Source: UKL13-2 sp044346745
GTDB taxonomy: Bacteria; Pseudomonadota; Gammaproteobacteria; Burkholderiales; Usitatibacteraceae
Direction: 5' to 3'
NCBI GenBank assembly: GCA_044346745.1
Contig: JBIIYQ010000002.1
Span: forward strand, 1 to 64,000
Length of the DNA: 64,000 bases
Of this stretch, positions 44,383-53,717 are shown one piece after another. Under the pieces are notes generated by a model. The model had not been told where the DNA came from and did not search any database. It worked only from the letters and a program-made list of their open reading frames with translations. Within the stretch, counting starts at the first letter, position 1, and each line of letters starts with the position of its first letter. A program made the translations under genes and the position numbers.

Positions 44383-45030
44383 CTAGCTCGGCATTCGGTC
44401 TTTTAGGATGGTGATGGATTTTCGCTCAACGGAAATGTAACCACCATCCTCAAGATCTTTGAGTGTGCGATTTACCATTTCGCGCGACGCGCCGATCATA
44501 TTGGCGAGATCTTGCTGGGTAAATGGCTCGCCCACTACCCGTCGGCCATTGGATACGATGGCTAGCTCAAGCAGAGTCCTCGACACTCTGCTGGAAATAT
44601 CATGCAATGCAAGGTCACCAATCTTGCGGGTGGCTGCGCGAAGTCGGCGCGCGAGTGTTTCCATGACGCGTTGTGCGATTTCAGGTGATGCCTCGATGGC
44701 TTTACGAAACGCACAATACGATAGGATCTGCAAATGGCAACGCTCCATCGTAGCCACACTCGCACTGCGCGGTTCTTGGTCAAACAAAGGCAACTCGCCA
44801 AAAAATTCTCCGGGGCCAAGCGTCTTGAGGATGACTTCGCGGGTCGGGTCGACTGGGTCCACCGAAAAAATCTTTACCTGCCCCGTCAGAATGACATACA
44901 GAGAATCGCCGACTTCGCCTTCCTTGAGCACACATTCACCTTTTTCATACACCCTCAGGGCTAGGTGCTCACCGATGCTAGCCAGTTGCATCGGGTTTAG
45001 ATTAGTAAAGAGCGGTATGGCATTCAGCAT
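44383..45030 (-). CDS. Crp/Fnr-family transcriptional regulator
   Basis: A 215-residue regulator with an N-terminal cyclic-nucleotide-binding beta-roll (about 1-120; GDSLYVILTGQVKIF, PGEFFGELPLF) and a C-terminal helix-turn-helix (about 165-190; TQQDLANMIGASREMVNRTL). The phosphate-binding stretch FGELPLFDQEPRSASV is close to the cAMP-binding Crp pattern, and no N-terminal Cys cluster for an Fe-S centre is present, so it is Crp-like rather than Fnr. Its targets are unknown. Confidence 0.92.
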   Translation of the reverse strand: MLNAIPLFTNLNPMQLASIGEHLALRVYEKGECVLKEGEVGDSLYVILTGQVKIFSVDPVDPTREVILKTLGPGEFFGELPLFDQEPRSASVATMERCHLQILSYCAFRKAIEASPEIAQRVMETLARRLRAATRKIGDLALHDISSRVSRTLLELAIVSNGRRVVGEPFTQQDLANMIGASREMVNRTLKDLEDGGYISVERKSITILKDRMPS

Positions 45031-45144
45031 AGGTTCAGCGGGCGGAGGGCAATTGGCGGGCGGTTATTGGAGCGAAAGTGAGAGCACAAACATGGCATAT
45101 TTCGTCGATGCGACTAGCCACAATCATCCGTTGATCGACCGGTC

Positions 45145-45786
45145 TCACCGAAGCTGACTGGCGACCAACCGCTTGATGATTTGCAATCGCATATGAAAGA
45201 AATGGTCTGCACCCGGCACCACCGTTACAGCCAGGTCTCTGCTCCGCGCCCAGTCCATTGAATCTGCCAGCGGCACTGTGTCATCTTTTTCGCCGTGTAT
45301 CAACAACGTTGAAGCCGGAGGATTGCCGCCGTCCTTTACATTTGCCCAGTGTGCAATACGCTGTAACGCCGGTGCCACGAGTACCATTTCGTCCGCTGCT
45401 TCTTTCTCGGAGGCAGCTAATGCCACTGCACCGCCAAACGAAAATCCCGCTAGCCACAGTGGCCTCGTGTCGCTTCCCACTGCGGCTCTTGCATGCGCGA
45501 TGACTGCACGCATATCCTCGGTTTCCCCTCGGCCTTCGTCGTACGCGCCTTCCGATTTACCCACACCTCTAAAATTGAAGCGGAACACTGCGGCACCTGC
45601 GTCATACATCGCCCGAGCTATCGTTGTGACGACCTTATTGTCCATCGTACCGCCGAAAAGGGGGTGCGGATGTGCCACCACGGCAATGGCGCGAGGCGCG
45701 ATCTCAGCCGGCAGATGGGCGGCAACTTCGATTCCCCCGGCGGCGCCATGGATGACAGAACGATCAATAGGGACCTGAGCCGCCAT
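45145..45786 (-). CDS. Alpha/beta hydrolase, YghX/dienelactone-hydrolase-like
   Basis: A 213-residue hydrolase fold protein. The nucleophile elbow is GFSFGG (Ser near residue 116), with the oxyanion segment HPHPLFGGTMDNKVV, a later Asp (GEKDDTVP) and catalytic His (GADHFFH). It is the short alpha/beta hydrolase often annotated as CocE/NonD-like. I chose the ATG at 45786 over a TTG two codons upstream. It lies 7 nt after the ferredoxin gene in a minus-strand cluster. The substrate is unknown. Confidence 0.85.
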   Translation of the reverse strand: MAAQVPIDRSVIHGAAGGIEVAAHLPAEIAPRAIAVVAHPHPLFGGTMDNKVVTTIARAMYDAGAAVFRFNFRGVGKSEGAYDEGRGETEDMRAVIAHARAAVGSDTRPLWLAGFSFGGAVALAASEKEAADEMVLVAPALQRIAHWANVKDGGNPPASTLLIHGEKDDTVPLADSMDWARSRDLAVTVVPGADHFFHMRLQIIKRLVASQLR

Positions 45787-45793
45787 TGCCAAC

Positions 45794-46102
45794 CTAGATC
45801 TTCAGGCGCTCAACGACACGCCCGTTTTGTATGTGTTCACTGATGATTTCGTCAATGTCTGCCTTGTCCACGTAGGCGTACCAAACACCTTCCGGATAGA
45901 CCACCAAAACCGGTCCTTCATCACAGCGATCCATACACCCGGCAGTGTTGACACGTACCTTTCCTTCGCCATTCAGACCCAGCTCCTTGATACGTTTTTT
46001 TGCATAACCACGTACGTCCTCGGCACAATGGTTGTTACAACAGTTTTCTTCGGCCTGTCGTTGGTTGACACAAAAAAACACGTGGTGCTTAAAGAAACTC
46101 AT
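45794..46102 (-). CDS. Thioredoxin-like [2Fe-2S] ferredoxin
   Basis: A 102-residue protein with the fold of the NuoE-like/Shethna-type ferredoxins. The Cys ligands fit C11, one of C21/C22/C26, and C56 and C60 (NTAGCMDRCDEGP). Such proteins carry electrons or help iron-sulfur assembly. The start ATG overlaps the stop of the VanZ-like gene (ATGA, 46099-46102). A longer in-frame start lies inside the VanZ gene and is unlikely. Confidence 0.88.
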   Translation of the reverse strand: MSFFKHHVFFCVNQRQAEENCCNNHCAEDVRGYAKKRIKELGLNGEGKVRVNTAGCMDRCDEGPVLVVYPEGVWYAYVDKADIDEIISEHIQNGRVVERLKI

Positions 46103-47241
46103 GAAGGCTCCGACTTGGTTGAGACAAATGCGACGGCAAGCAGCAACAGCGCTGCCAGCGGCCAAACTTCGTTGATCCATCGCGTGAGACTCGCAAAATT
46201 TGCGAGCTGCCCGTACGACCAGCTGAAGAGTCGCAGCGCCTGATCAAGCGCAGCATACACACTGGCCAGTTTCGCCATCACGCCACCGGCAAAAACAAAC
46301 ATCGCCGCCCAAAATGCACGCCATCGATAACGTAGCTTCGAGAAGGCAAGGTGCATCAATAAACCTGATGTTACCCCGATGACCGTTGCGGGCGATAGCG
46401 AAGATACGAGTTGCGGCGTCTTGAGGAGCAACGACGCCATGGTCAGCTTGGCGGCAAAACCGATGGCGAGAATCACCATGACCCGCGGCAATGACGGGCG
46501 ATTGGGATGTGTCAACACAGAAACAAGCATCGCAAATGCGGCGACGTTTAGTGCGATTCCAACCACTTGGGGAAGCAAGATCAGCGGGTCGTACGGTGTC
46601 GCAGGATCGCCCGCTGTCAGGGGGTCCGAAACGGATTGCTCTGCAAGCATGCCCGCCTCAAAGAAGGGGATGGCCGGGTTAAGCTGTGCGACTAACCAAA
46701 GCACCAGCAGCAGTATTCCCCAGTCGGTCAAAGGCGCGTCGGAGAAGTGTTGGTGCCGCAGCGCCAACAACGCACGGACAACTCGCCGGCCGAACGGTGA
46801 CAACATAAACACCGCACCCAACGCCGCGCCCGTTGTATTCGCTAGAAAATCGAGTGGCGACGATACACGCCCCGGCAGGAACGCTTGCAAGAATTCCAAC
46901 GAGAACGACAGGGTGAATCCGGCAGCAACAACGACACCGACGATGAGCAACCACCGACGACTTTTTCCAGTAACGGGTTTCAGCGGATGTTGTAACTGTG
47001 CGGCGGCAAGTGCGCCGAGCGGGGCGTAAGCGACGATATTGATGAATACATCAAAGTAGGTGATATAACGCGGCCAATCGAGGAGCGTAATCCCGCGTGG
47101 CTGTTGCCAACCAACAAAGGGGGCCAAGCTGGCATACACCAGAATCAGCGTATAGGCGGCAATCGCCCAACGAACAACCTTTGACTCCGGCACGTGATGG
47201 GTACCCAGATCAGCGGACATCATCCTTGCATCAGCGCTCAT
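46099..47241 (-). CDS. VanZ-like multi-pass membrane protein
   Basis: A 380-residue membrane protein with about nine hydrophobic segments. The N-terminal half fits the VanZ family: YASLAPFVGW, then FDVFINIVAYAPLGALAAAQ (about 63-82), SLEFLQAFLPGRVSSPLDFL (about 113-132) and NTTGAALGAVF. The C-terminal half is an extra membrane domain. The role of such proteins is unclear; VanZ itself gives low teicoplanin resistance. It is coupled to the ferredoxin gene by a 4-nt overlap. Starts at 47241, 47223 and 47220 are all possible. Confidence 0.8.
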   Translation of the reverse strand: MSADARMMSADLGTHHVPESKVVRWAIAAYTLILVYASLAPFVGWQQPRGITLLDWPRYITYFDVFINIVAYAPLGALAAAQLQHPLKPVTGKSRRWLLIVGVVVAAGFTLSFSLEFLQAFLPGRVSSPLDFLANTTGAALGAVFMLSPFGRRVVRALLALRHQHFSDAPLTDWGILLLVLWLVAQLNPAIPFFEAGMLAEQSVSDPLTAGDPATPYDPLILLPQVVGIALNVAAFAMLVSVLTHPNRPSLPRVMVILAIGFAAKLTMASLLLKTPQLVSSLSPATVIGVTSGLLMHLAFSKLRYRWRAFWAAMFVFAGGVMAKLASVYAALDQALRLFSWSYGQLANFASLTRWINEVWPLAALLLLAVAFVSTKSEPS

Positions 47242-47253
47242 AGTCTGCGCAAC

Positions 47254-47775
47254 TCAACCCACCTCAGCCAGGTCGCTGCGATATCGTTCGGCATTTTCGA
47301 CATAGTGCTGAGCGATCCAACGAATCATTTTCACTTCCTCGTCAGTTAGCTGTCTGACCACTCTACCGGGCGCGCCCAGAACCAAGCTGCGGTCGGGAAT
47401 AACCTTCCCTTCGGAGATGAGGGCGCCGGCACCAATGAGACATTCACGTCCGATCACCGCATTGTTAAGCACAACGGCGCGGATACCGATTAACGAGCCT
47501 TCTTTTACGGTGCACCCATGCAACATCGCCATGTGCCCGACCGAAACATCTTTCTCCAGATGAAGCGTGACACCATCGTCGGTGTGTAACACCGCGCCGT
47601 CCTGAATATTGACGTTTTCGCCAAGTGTAATGGCGTTGTTGTCGCCACGTATCGTCACACCCCACCAGACATTGGCATTCGCCTCCATCACCACATCACC
47701 AATGACTGCCGCAGTTGGAGCGACGTAGTTATTGCCTTTGAGTTGCGGCGAAGTCTTACCGAGTCGATAGATCAT
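47254..47775 (-). CDS. Gamma-carbonic-anhydrase-family protein (YrdA/CaiE-like)
   Basis: A 173-residue left-handed beta-helix protein made of hexapeptide repeats (VVMEANANVWWGVTIRGDNN, about 27-46). Candidate zinc His residues are in AVLHTDDG, SVGHMAMLHGC. Family members include true gamma carbonic anhydrases and proteins with unknown activity, so catalysis is not certain. It lies 12 nt upstream of the VanZ-like gene in the same direction. Confidence 0.9.
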   Translation of the reverse strand: MIYRLGKTSPQLKGNNYVAPTAAVIGDVVMEANANVWWGVTIRGDNNAITLGENVNIQDGAVLHTDDGVTLHLEKDVSVGHMAMLHGCTVKEGSLIGIRAVVLNNAVIGRECLIGAGALISEGKVIPDRSLVLGAPGRVVRQLTDEEVKMIRWIAQHYVENAERYRSDLAEVG

Positions 47776-47838
47776 AGAGGCGGGCTTAGGGAGGGAGACG
47801 TGTCATTTTCTCGCAAAGCCAGGCTTTATGCGACCGCG

Positions 47839-48609
47839 TCACATATTTCGAAACAAGTGCATGAATGGCTGGCTAACCGTCACCGATCCTGCGCCAAACT
47901 TAAACTTGATAAGCCCTCTGCCTGCGTCATCGCGGGTAATGGATTTGATCGCCCGCAGATTCACAATGGTTGAGCGATGGACTTGTTTGAACTGACTATC
48001 GTCTAACTCGGCAAGTAGTTCCTTGATCGGTTTCTTGATGAGGGCCTCACCCTCAGCAGTCATCAATACGGTGTATTTGTTGTCCGCCTGAAAATAAGCA
48101 ATATCGTCGACCATGATGAGTCGACTTTCACGGCCAGCGCTCGCCGTGATCCAAGTCAATGGCGTTCGTGGGGTCGCTAACTGTGAGCCACTTGCGAGCT
48201 GCTTGATCAGCTCTGCCACGTGAAGCGTGTTACTGCCGACGCCGACGCGACTCTTCAGCCGCCCCACCGTTTCAGCAAGCCGTTCGTTTGCAATAGGCTT
48301 CAACAGGTAATCCACGGCCCCTTGTTTAAAGGCGTCTATCGCGTATTGATCATATGCAGTGACAAACACAATCTGGGTACTCGGCGATGTATCTGCAAGC
48401 GCAGCGGCAACATCCAAACCGGTGAGGCCAGGCATGCGAATATCGAGAAACGCCACATCTGGCTTATGTGCTGCTATCGACTCTAACGCCGTTGCCCCGT
48501 CCTCCGCTTCAGCAACTAAAACAAGTTCGGGCCAGACTTGCGCGAGCGCATTCACCAGATCCGTACGCAGGAGTTGTTCGTCTTCGGCAACAATTGCAGT
48601 GATGGGCAT
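47839..48609 (-). CDS. LytTR-family response regulator 1
   Basis: A 256-residue regulator. Residues 1-120 form a receiver with acidic E9/D10, phospho-acceptor D56 (FLDIRMPG) and YLLKP. Residues about 150-250 form a LytTR DNA-binding domain (DDIAYFQADNKYTVLMTAEG, VHRSTIVNLRAIKSI). The ATG at 48609 follows GAGAAAGAAC; a longer in-frame start reaches into the kinase gene and is unlikely. It pairs with the kinase gene just upstream (31-nt gap). Confidence 0.92.
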   Translation of the reverse strand: MPITAIVAEDEQLLRTDLVNALAQVWPELVLVAEAEDGATALESIAAHKPDVAFLDIRMPGLTGLDVAAALADTSPSTQIVFVTAYDQYAIDAFKQGAVDYLLKPIANERLAETVGRLKSRVGVGSNTLHVAELIKQLASGSQLATPRTPLTWITASAGRESRLIMVDDIAYFQADNKYTVLMTAEGEALIKKPIKELLAELDDSQFKQVHRSTIVNLRAIKSITRDDAGRGLIKFKFGAGSVTVSQPFMHLFRNM

Positions 48610-48640
48610 TTTTGTTCTTTCTCTTGAGATCGGCAGATGT

Positions 48641-49840
48641 TTAAGTCGTGAGCGGCATTGAAATGATTGCGGTGACACCGCCACTTGAATTTGATTGCAG
48701 CGAAAACGTCGCACGTTCGCCGTAACTGATCCGCAGTCGTTCTTGCACATTACGCAGGCCGATACCGGTACCACCACTATCGGCGACGAAGCCATGGCCG
48801 TCGTCGACCACACGAACTAGCAGCTGCTTATCGATAACTTCGGCTGCCACCTCAATCATGCCACCGCTAGGCTTCGGTTCGAGCCCGTGTTTAATCGCAT
48901 TTTCAACCAGCGTCTGCAACATGAGCGGGGCAAATGGATATCCCCTAATCGCCTGGTCGACGTCAATCCGATACTGAAGACGGCTGCCCATTCGAATCTT
49001 CATAATTTCAAGATATGACACAACACGATCGACCTCATGTCCCAACGTCGATTGAGCCTCCGCGTCTTGCAGCAGCGATGCTCGCAGGAACACAATCAAG
49101 TGACCTAGCATAACGTCGGCGCGTTTCGGATCTGTACGTGTCAACGACTGCGCATTAGACAACGTGTTGTATAGAAAATGTGGCTCGATCTGCGACTGCA
49201 ATGCGTTCAACTTCGCAACCGTCAGCGCGCGCTGCATTTCGGCGCGTTCTGCCATCTCCTTCGCTTCATCCAGACGACGCCGCAACGCTGCGTTAATGTG
49301 CGCAGAAACACTTGAAATATTCTTCCTGTTTTTCCCGAAATCCAGCGCTACAAAGAGCGTGGCTGGTTGACTGACAACCAAGGCGCGTGACGACATTTCG
49401 CCAGCCGCATCGATCTTGACCCGCAGTTTTTCACCCGGTGCGCCGAACGACCAATATGCCGCCCCGCCGCCGCCTGTGATTCCCTCAATATAGCCAGTTG
49501 CAGGATCGGATTTTGTGGCGAAGAATCCAGGCAGCGCGTTCAGTGCGTCCGTGCACAGATGAAATGCGTCCGCCGCCCCCACCGGCAACTCGATAGTTGC
49601 CTCTTGCCGCATATTCGCATCGCTAAGGGTAAAGCTTGGATTTCTGCGGCGCATTGCGCGCCGGTAAAGTAGTGCTGCGCCCGCCACAAACAATACGCCA
49701 AACAGCAGCCCGCAGAAGAGACCGATCCAAACCGATCTGGTGGCGCTGCCCATGCCAGCCCCCATGCCCAGCGCGGGTCCAAGCCCAGCTGCAAACGAAA
49801 AATTGATCCAGAACCGCCAAGGCAGGGAATGCATGCGCAT
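48641..49840 (-). CDS. LytS-type sensor histidine kinase 1
   Basis: A 399-residue kinase. Two N-terminal membrane segments (about 10-28 and 35-60) are followed by a region of about 120 residues with no known sensor, then the His_kinase domain with H221 in QIEPHFLYNTLSNAQSL, and a GHKL ATPase with LVENAIKHGLEP, DDGHGF and GTGIGLRNVQERL. It should phosphorylate LytTR regulator 1. The kinase core is closely similar to that of kinase 2 downstream in the window, so the two systems are paralogues. Confidence 0.9.
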   Translation of the reverse strand: MRMHSLPWRFWINFSFAAGLGPALGMGAGMGSATRSVWIGLFCGLLFGVLFVAGAALLYRRAMRRRNPSFTLSDANMRQEATIELPVGAADAFHLCTDALNALPGFFATKSDPATGYIEGITGGGGAAYWSFGAPGEKLRVKIDAAGEMSSRALVVSQPATLFVALDFGKNRKNISSVSAHINAALRRRLDEAKEMAERAEMQRALTVAKLNALQSQIEPHFLYNTLSNAQSLTRTDPKRADVMLGHLIVFLRASLLQDAEAQSTLGHEVDRVVSYLEIMKIRMGSRLQYRIDVDQAIRGYPFAPLMLQTLVENAIKHGLEPKPSGGMIEVAAEVIDKQLLVRVVDDGHGFVADSGGTGIGLRNVQERLRISYGERATFSLQSNSSGGVTAIISMPLTT

Positions 49841-49963
49841 GCTCCGATGAAAGATGCCTCAATTCTGCTTGAGCATTGCCCATCCTGGCGTTGTTCACCG
49901 ACGAAGCCCAATTTCTGGCGACGAAACCGGTGAAAGGAGGGAGCCGAAGCTACCCCGCAAGGG

Positions 49964-50734
49964 CTACATCTGCTTAAAGAGATGCGAAAACGGCCGTGAA
50001 ACCGTCAGATTTTCTTTGCGGCCCCTTACCTTCACGGTCGCTTGCCCACGGAAATCGCGGGTCACAGCATCGACCGCCGCGGCCTGCACGATGGTGGAGC
50101 GATGGATTTGCCAGAACTTGTCCGGATCCACACCCTCCAGAATTTCTTTGATAGGGGTCTTGATCAGCGCGTCGAACTCTTTGGTCGCGACAAGTGTGTA
50201 TTTTTCATCGGACTGAAAAAACAACACTTCATCGATCGGTATCAACCGGAGATTTGAACCGATGTTGGCTTTTATCCACTTCAACTTCTCTGCCGTCGGA
50301 TTGAGCTTTGCAGCCAGTTGCTGCATGAGTGAATCGAGATTCTGCGGCTGCACAGGAACCGCACTTAAACGCTCCTTGAGGCGTTCAACAGCAGCTTGAA
50401 GACGATCATCGGAGTATGGCTTCAACACGTAGTCGATGGCACCGGTATTAAATGCGTCGACGGCATACTGGTCGAACGCGGTGACAAATACGATGTGACA
50501 CTTCAGTTGCTTGTTGGCGGCCAGGCTACGCGCCACTTCGATGCCCGTCATTTCCGGCATTTGAATATCCAGGAAAGCCAGCTGCGGCTGATGTTCTGCG
50601 ATGGCCTCAAGGGCCGCCTCGCCATCACCCACATCCGCGACAATTGTTAGGTCCGGCCACAACTTGGTGAGTTTGGTCTTAAGTTGGGCGCGAAGAATTG
50701 GTTCATCTTCAGCGATGATTGCGGTTAATTTCAT
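49964..50734 (-). CDS. LytTR-family response regulator 2
   Basis: A 256-residue paralogue of regulator 1, same length and domain order. The receiver has D56 (FLDIQMPEM), and the LytTR domain spans about 150-250 (DEVLFFQSDEKYTLVATKEF, IHRSTIVQAAAVDAV). Its kinase gene ends upstream on the same strand, 77 nt away. The two regulators keep matching ends (QPFMHLF versus RPFSHLF), which supports tandem duplication of the whole pair. Confidence 0.92.
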   Translation of the reverse strand: MKLTAIIAEDEPILRAQLKTKLTKLWPDLTIVADVGDGEAALEAIAEHQPQLAFLDIQMPEMTGIEVARSLAANKQLKCHIVFVTAFDQYAVDAFNTGAIDYVLKPYSDDRLQAAVERLKERLSAVPVQPQNLDSLMQQLAAKLNPTAEKLKWIKANIGSNLRLIPIDEVLFFQSDEKYTLVATKEFDALIKTPIKEILEGVDPDKFWQIHRSTIVQAAAVDAVTRDFRGQATVKVRGRKENLTVSRPFSHLFKQM

Positions 50735-50811
50735 ATCGGCTACTCAGAAATTGGTCCACTCAAAAAATTTCACCCGCGGCAGGCGAGCCACTTGCTACCG
50801 GCTCGATTACA

Positions 50812-53016
50812 TCACGCTTTTGGCAATGCGGTAGCGGCAGCCTTGGCGCGCTTTCGCCACCAAAACCAATAGACAATAAAGCCGACAACGGCAAACGGTA
50901 ACAACGCCGGGAAGATGCTCAAAAGCACGATAACAGGTACCCCGATAGCCACGGCCAGCAGCAGAAATCCCAGCCCATAGATAACTGCCAAGACAACTAG
51001 CGCAACAATCGAAAGGGCACCAAACGCCAACAGCAACGCGATTGTACCGAGCGCCATTCCCTCAATTCCGGTAATACGCGTTTCACCAATGGTCATCGGC
51101 AGCAGCCCCGACACGAGGCCAATCATGCCAATGATAAACATGACGCCCAACAGCGCGACAATGAACCCAAATGCCTTGACGAGAAGACTCGCCCAAAAAC
51201 TATGGGTGCGTGCGGCAAAGTGAAGGGTCTTGCCGTGCCAAGTTTTTGGCATCACTTTTTCAGCGGGCGCGGTTGTCGCCGCAGCTGAAAATGGAGCCGC
51301 TCCTTTGGCAGGGGTCTCGATAGTGGCGACACAACCTTTGGGGGTGTTTGCTTCCAGGGTAAGATGTGCCCGTCCGTTAAACAACGCCAAAAGTCGTTCG
51401 CGGACATTGGTGAGCCCTACTCCTCCGCCGGCTTGAACTGGAGCGTCCGAAAAGCCACGGCCGGTGTCTTTCACCATGAGGCGAATCATGGCGTCCTCGC
51501 CTGTTCCGACACGTTCTGCCACGACATCAATTCGCCCGCCCTCACGTTGTGGTTCCAGGCCATGCTTGATCGCGTTCTCCACCAGCGACGGAAGCATCAA
51601 CGGTGGAAACGGCAGCGCCAATAGGTCTTCAGACGCGTCGATACCAAACTCGAGGCGTGAGCCCATACGCATTTTCAGGATGTTCAAATAGGCTCGAACC
51701 AGTTCGATTTCTTGTCCAACCGTGGAAATGTTCTCGCGCATTTTTGGCAATGACGCACGCAAGTATTGAATCAAGTGCCCGGTCATTTCGTTCGCTTTTT
51801 GCGGGTCGACTTCGGTGAGTGCTTGCACGTTTGCCAACGTGTTGTAGAGAAAGTGGGGCTCGACCTGTGCCTGTAGCGCCATCAGTTTCGCTTCGACGAT
51901 TTGGCGATTGACGTTTGCAGACTCTGCTTCTTGCGTTTTGAGGTTCGCGACCTCAAGTGCGCGCCGAGAACGCCCGATGTAAAACTTCGCGATCAGCAAC
52001 ATCAGAAACAACGGGATGAACGTCACGATCAACGCGGAGCCAATGCCGACGCGCCGGAAGTCGCTCGTCACCTTGCGACGGATATCTTCGCGAAGCTCGG
52101 GAGGCAATGGCGGTAGCGGCGGTTTCTCGACACCGACTTCACTAGGAACATCGATCGTAATGACAGGGTTGTCGTCTGCACCAACAGAGATACTTCCCCG
52201 GACACGTTTGTCTTTGGTGCCAACATCGAAGTTCAGCGCATCTGGCGCAGGCGGTGCTTTGTCTGCTTTTGGAGGCACCGGCGGTGCTTTGGCCGTGGAC
52301 GGCGGCGGAGGCGCAACGGGAACGCCCGACTCTTTGGCCGACTTACCAATGAACTTGATGCCGTCCGACCCCATACCAAGAGAAATCTGGCTCTGTTTGT
52401 CCTTGAGTTGCTTCAGCGCCTCGTCGGCAGCGCGTTCGCTCTCCTCCGCCGCCTTGATCGCTTTGTCGAACGACTCCAGTGCCGCCGCATCTTTCAGCCC
52501 GACCCGCGACTGTAAATCGACTGCTTCCTGCCGGGCGGTGCGCAATTCTTCTATGCGCTCCTTAGCGGCATCGCGGGCGCTTTTTGCAGCATCCCGGGCA
52601 GTGGTGCGCGCCGCATTTGCCGCCTCTTTGGCTGCGCGACGGGCTTCCCGCGCAACATCACGTGTCGCATCGCTGGTCGCGCGCGCTGCTTCACGCTCGG
52701 CGTTAAACATGTCCTTTCGGGCTTCAGCGATATCCTTGAGGGCCTGTTCTAATTCCGCCTTGCGCACAGGATCACTGGTGCGTTGCCCCATCGCACCGAT
52801 CACCCGTTCAGCGATGCCTAATGCGCTATCGCCAAACGTGTAGTCAATCTCACGTTGAATTGCCTGATTCTCGGCCCTGCTTTTGCCGGAGTCTGTCAGA
52901 CGCAGGACGTTGAAGGGAACCGTAAATAGCGCCAGCAAAAACGTGACGAACAGTCCACCGAGGGCCATTGCCCACCAGGGCGTGCGATAAATGGCGTTGC
53001 TGATTGCTCTAAACAT
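50812..53016 (-). CDS. LytS-type sensor histidine kinase 2 with Ala-rich coiled coil and C-terminal membrane domain
   Basis: A 734-residue kinase of unusual shape. An N-terminal membrane segment (about 15-38) leads to a long Ala/Arg/Glu coiled coil (about 75-210), a Pro-rich linker (about 232-305), a second membrane segment (about 325-347), a His_kinase domain with H388 (VEPHFLYNTLANVQAL), and a GHKL ATPase with LVENAIKHGLEP and GVGLTNVRERL. After the ATPase comes a further region of four or five membrane segments (about 600-725) ending KRAKAAA. The region between the two N-terminal segments should be periplasmic. The C-terminal membrane part is rare for LytS proteins. Confidence 0.88.
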   Translation of the reverse strand: MFRAISNAIYRTPWWAMALGGLFVTFLLALFTVPFNVLRLTDSGKSRAENQAIQREIDYTFGDSALGIAERVIGAMGQRTSDPVRKAELEQALKDIAEARKDMFNAEREAARATSDATRDVAREARRAAKEAANAARTTARDAAKSARDAAKERIEELRTARQEAVDLQSRVGLKDAAALESFDKAIKAAEESERAADEALKQLKDKQSQISLGMGSDGIKFIGKSAKESGVPVAPPPPSTAKAPPVPPKADKAPPAPDALNFDVGTKDKRVRGSISVGADDNPVITIDVPSEVGVEKPPLPPLPPELREDIRRKVTSDFRRVGIGSALIVTFIPLFLMLLIAKFYIGRSRRALEVANLKTQEAESANVNRQIVEAKLMALQAQVEPHFLYNTLANVQALTEVDPQKANEMTGHLIQYLRASLPKMRENISTVGQEIELVRAYLNILKMRMGSRLEFGIDASEDLLALPFPPLMLPSLVENAIKHGLEPQREGGRIDVVAERVGTGEDAMIRLMVKDTGRGFSDAPVQAGGGVGLTNVRERLLALFNGRAHLTLEANTPKGCVATIETPAKGAAPFSAAATTAPAEKVMPKTWHGKTLHFAARTHSFWASLLVKAFGFIVALLGVMFIIGMIGLVSGLLPMTIGETRITGIEGMALGTIALLLAFGALSIVALVVLAVIYGLGFLLLAVAIGVPVIVLLSIFPALLPFAVVGFIVYWFWWRKRAKAAATALPKA

Positions 53017-53717
53017 GATGTGAGTTTACGGCGGATACGGTGTCGTCCGCCTTTCCATAAAATGTGTGTTGTTGATCTTCGGCGGCAGCCCGCAGAAGTG
53101 CTGCCATACAAGAGCCGTCCGCCCCGACCACCCAAACCCAAAGTGACCGCTGTGATCTCCAATACGTGACTTTCATGGTGCACCCCTGCTACATCTATTG
53201 CTATCGAGGAGACGAGCATATCGACTCGCGGCGGCGCGGGGGATGCAGTTGGGCGTGAATTGCAGAATACGTGGCGCGGTTTGCAGGGAGCGGCAGCGCG
53301 AGCCGCCAGACCCGATACTGCGGCGCGGAGGAGAAGGAACTTCTAAAAATCCCGCTCCCTGAGTTCAGACCACTTCGACTAAGGGTCTAGCAAAGAGAAG
53401 CCGCGCTGGCGACTTGTTTTTGTGTAACACCCTGTTTAGCCGCTTCTTTAGCGGCTAAACAGGTAGGAAACAAAGACCAAACCAAACCAAGAAAAAGCGA
53501 AGAAATGAACGCGACGAACTGACTGACAGTCACGGCTACGCAAAAAATCGCCATCACGACGCGTAAGCGGAGCAACAGCGGGTTTCGAGAAATTCCCATT
53601 GGCTGCTTGTAAAAACCCTAGCGTCCCTGCGTAGGCAGGGACCCAGACCTCCGTACTTCATTGATCTTGCATTGGACTGGATTCCAGCCCGGCGCAACCC
53701 TTGTGGTTGTTCGCTGC
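53017..53717. other. Long spacer with palindromic elements, no convincing gene
   Basis: About 700 bases between kinase 2 and chpA. It holds a perfect 13-bp inverted repeat with 7-nt loop, CCTGTTTAGCCGC (53431-53443) / GCGGCTAAACAGG (53451-53463), and a second hairpin GTCCCTGC (53623-53630) GTAG GCAGGGAC (53635-53642), followed by CTGGATTCCAG. The latter resembles dispersed intergenic REP-like elements. A 70-codon minus frame (53387-53599) with one hydrophobic stretch overlaps the first palindrome and is probably chance. Confidence 0.5.

Noticed and set aside
53387..53599. A 70-codon minus-strand frame with one hydrophobic stretch
   Set aside because: It contains the perfect 13-bp palindrome, has no clear ribosome site and no known family, so chance is more likely than a gene.
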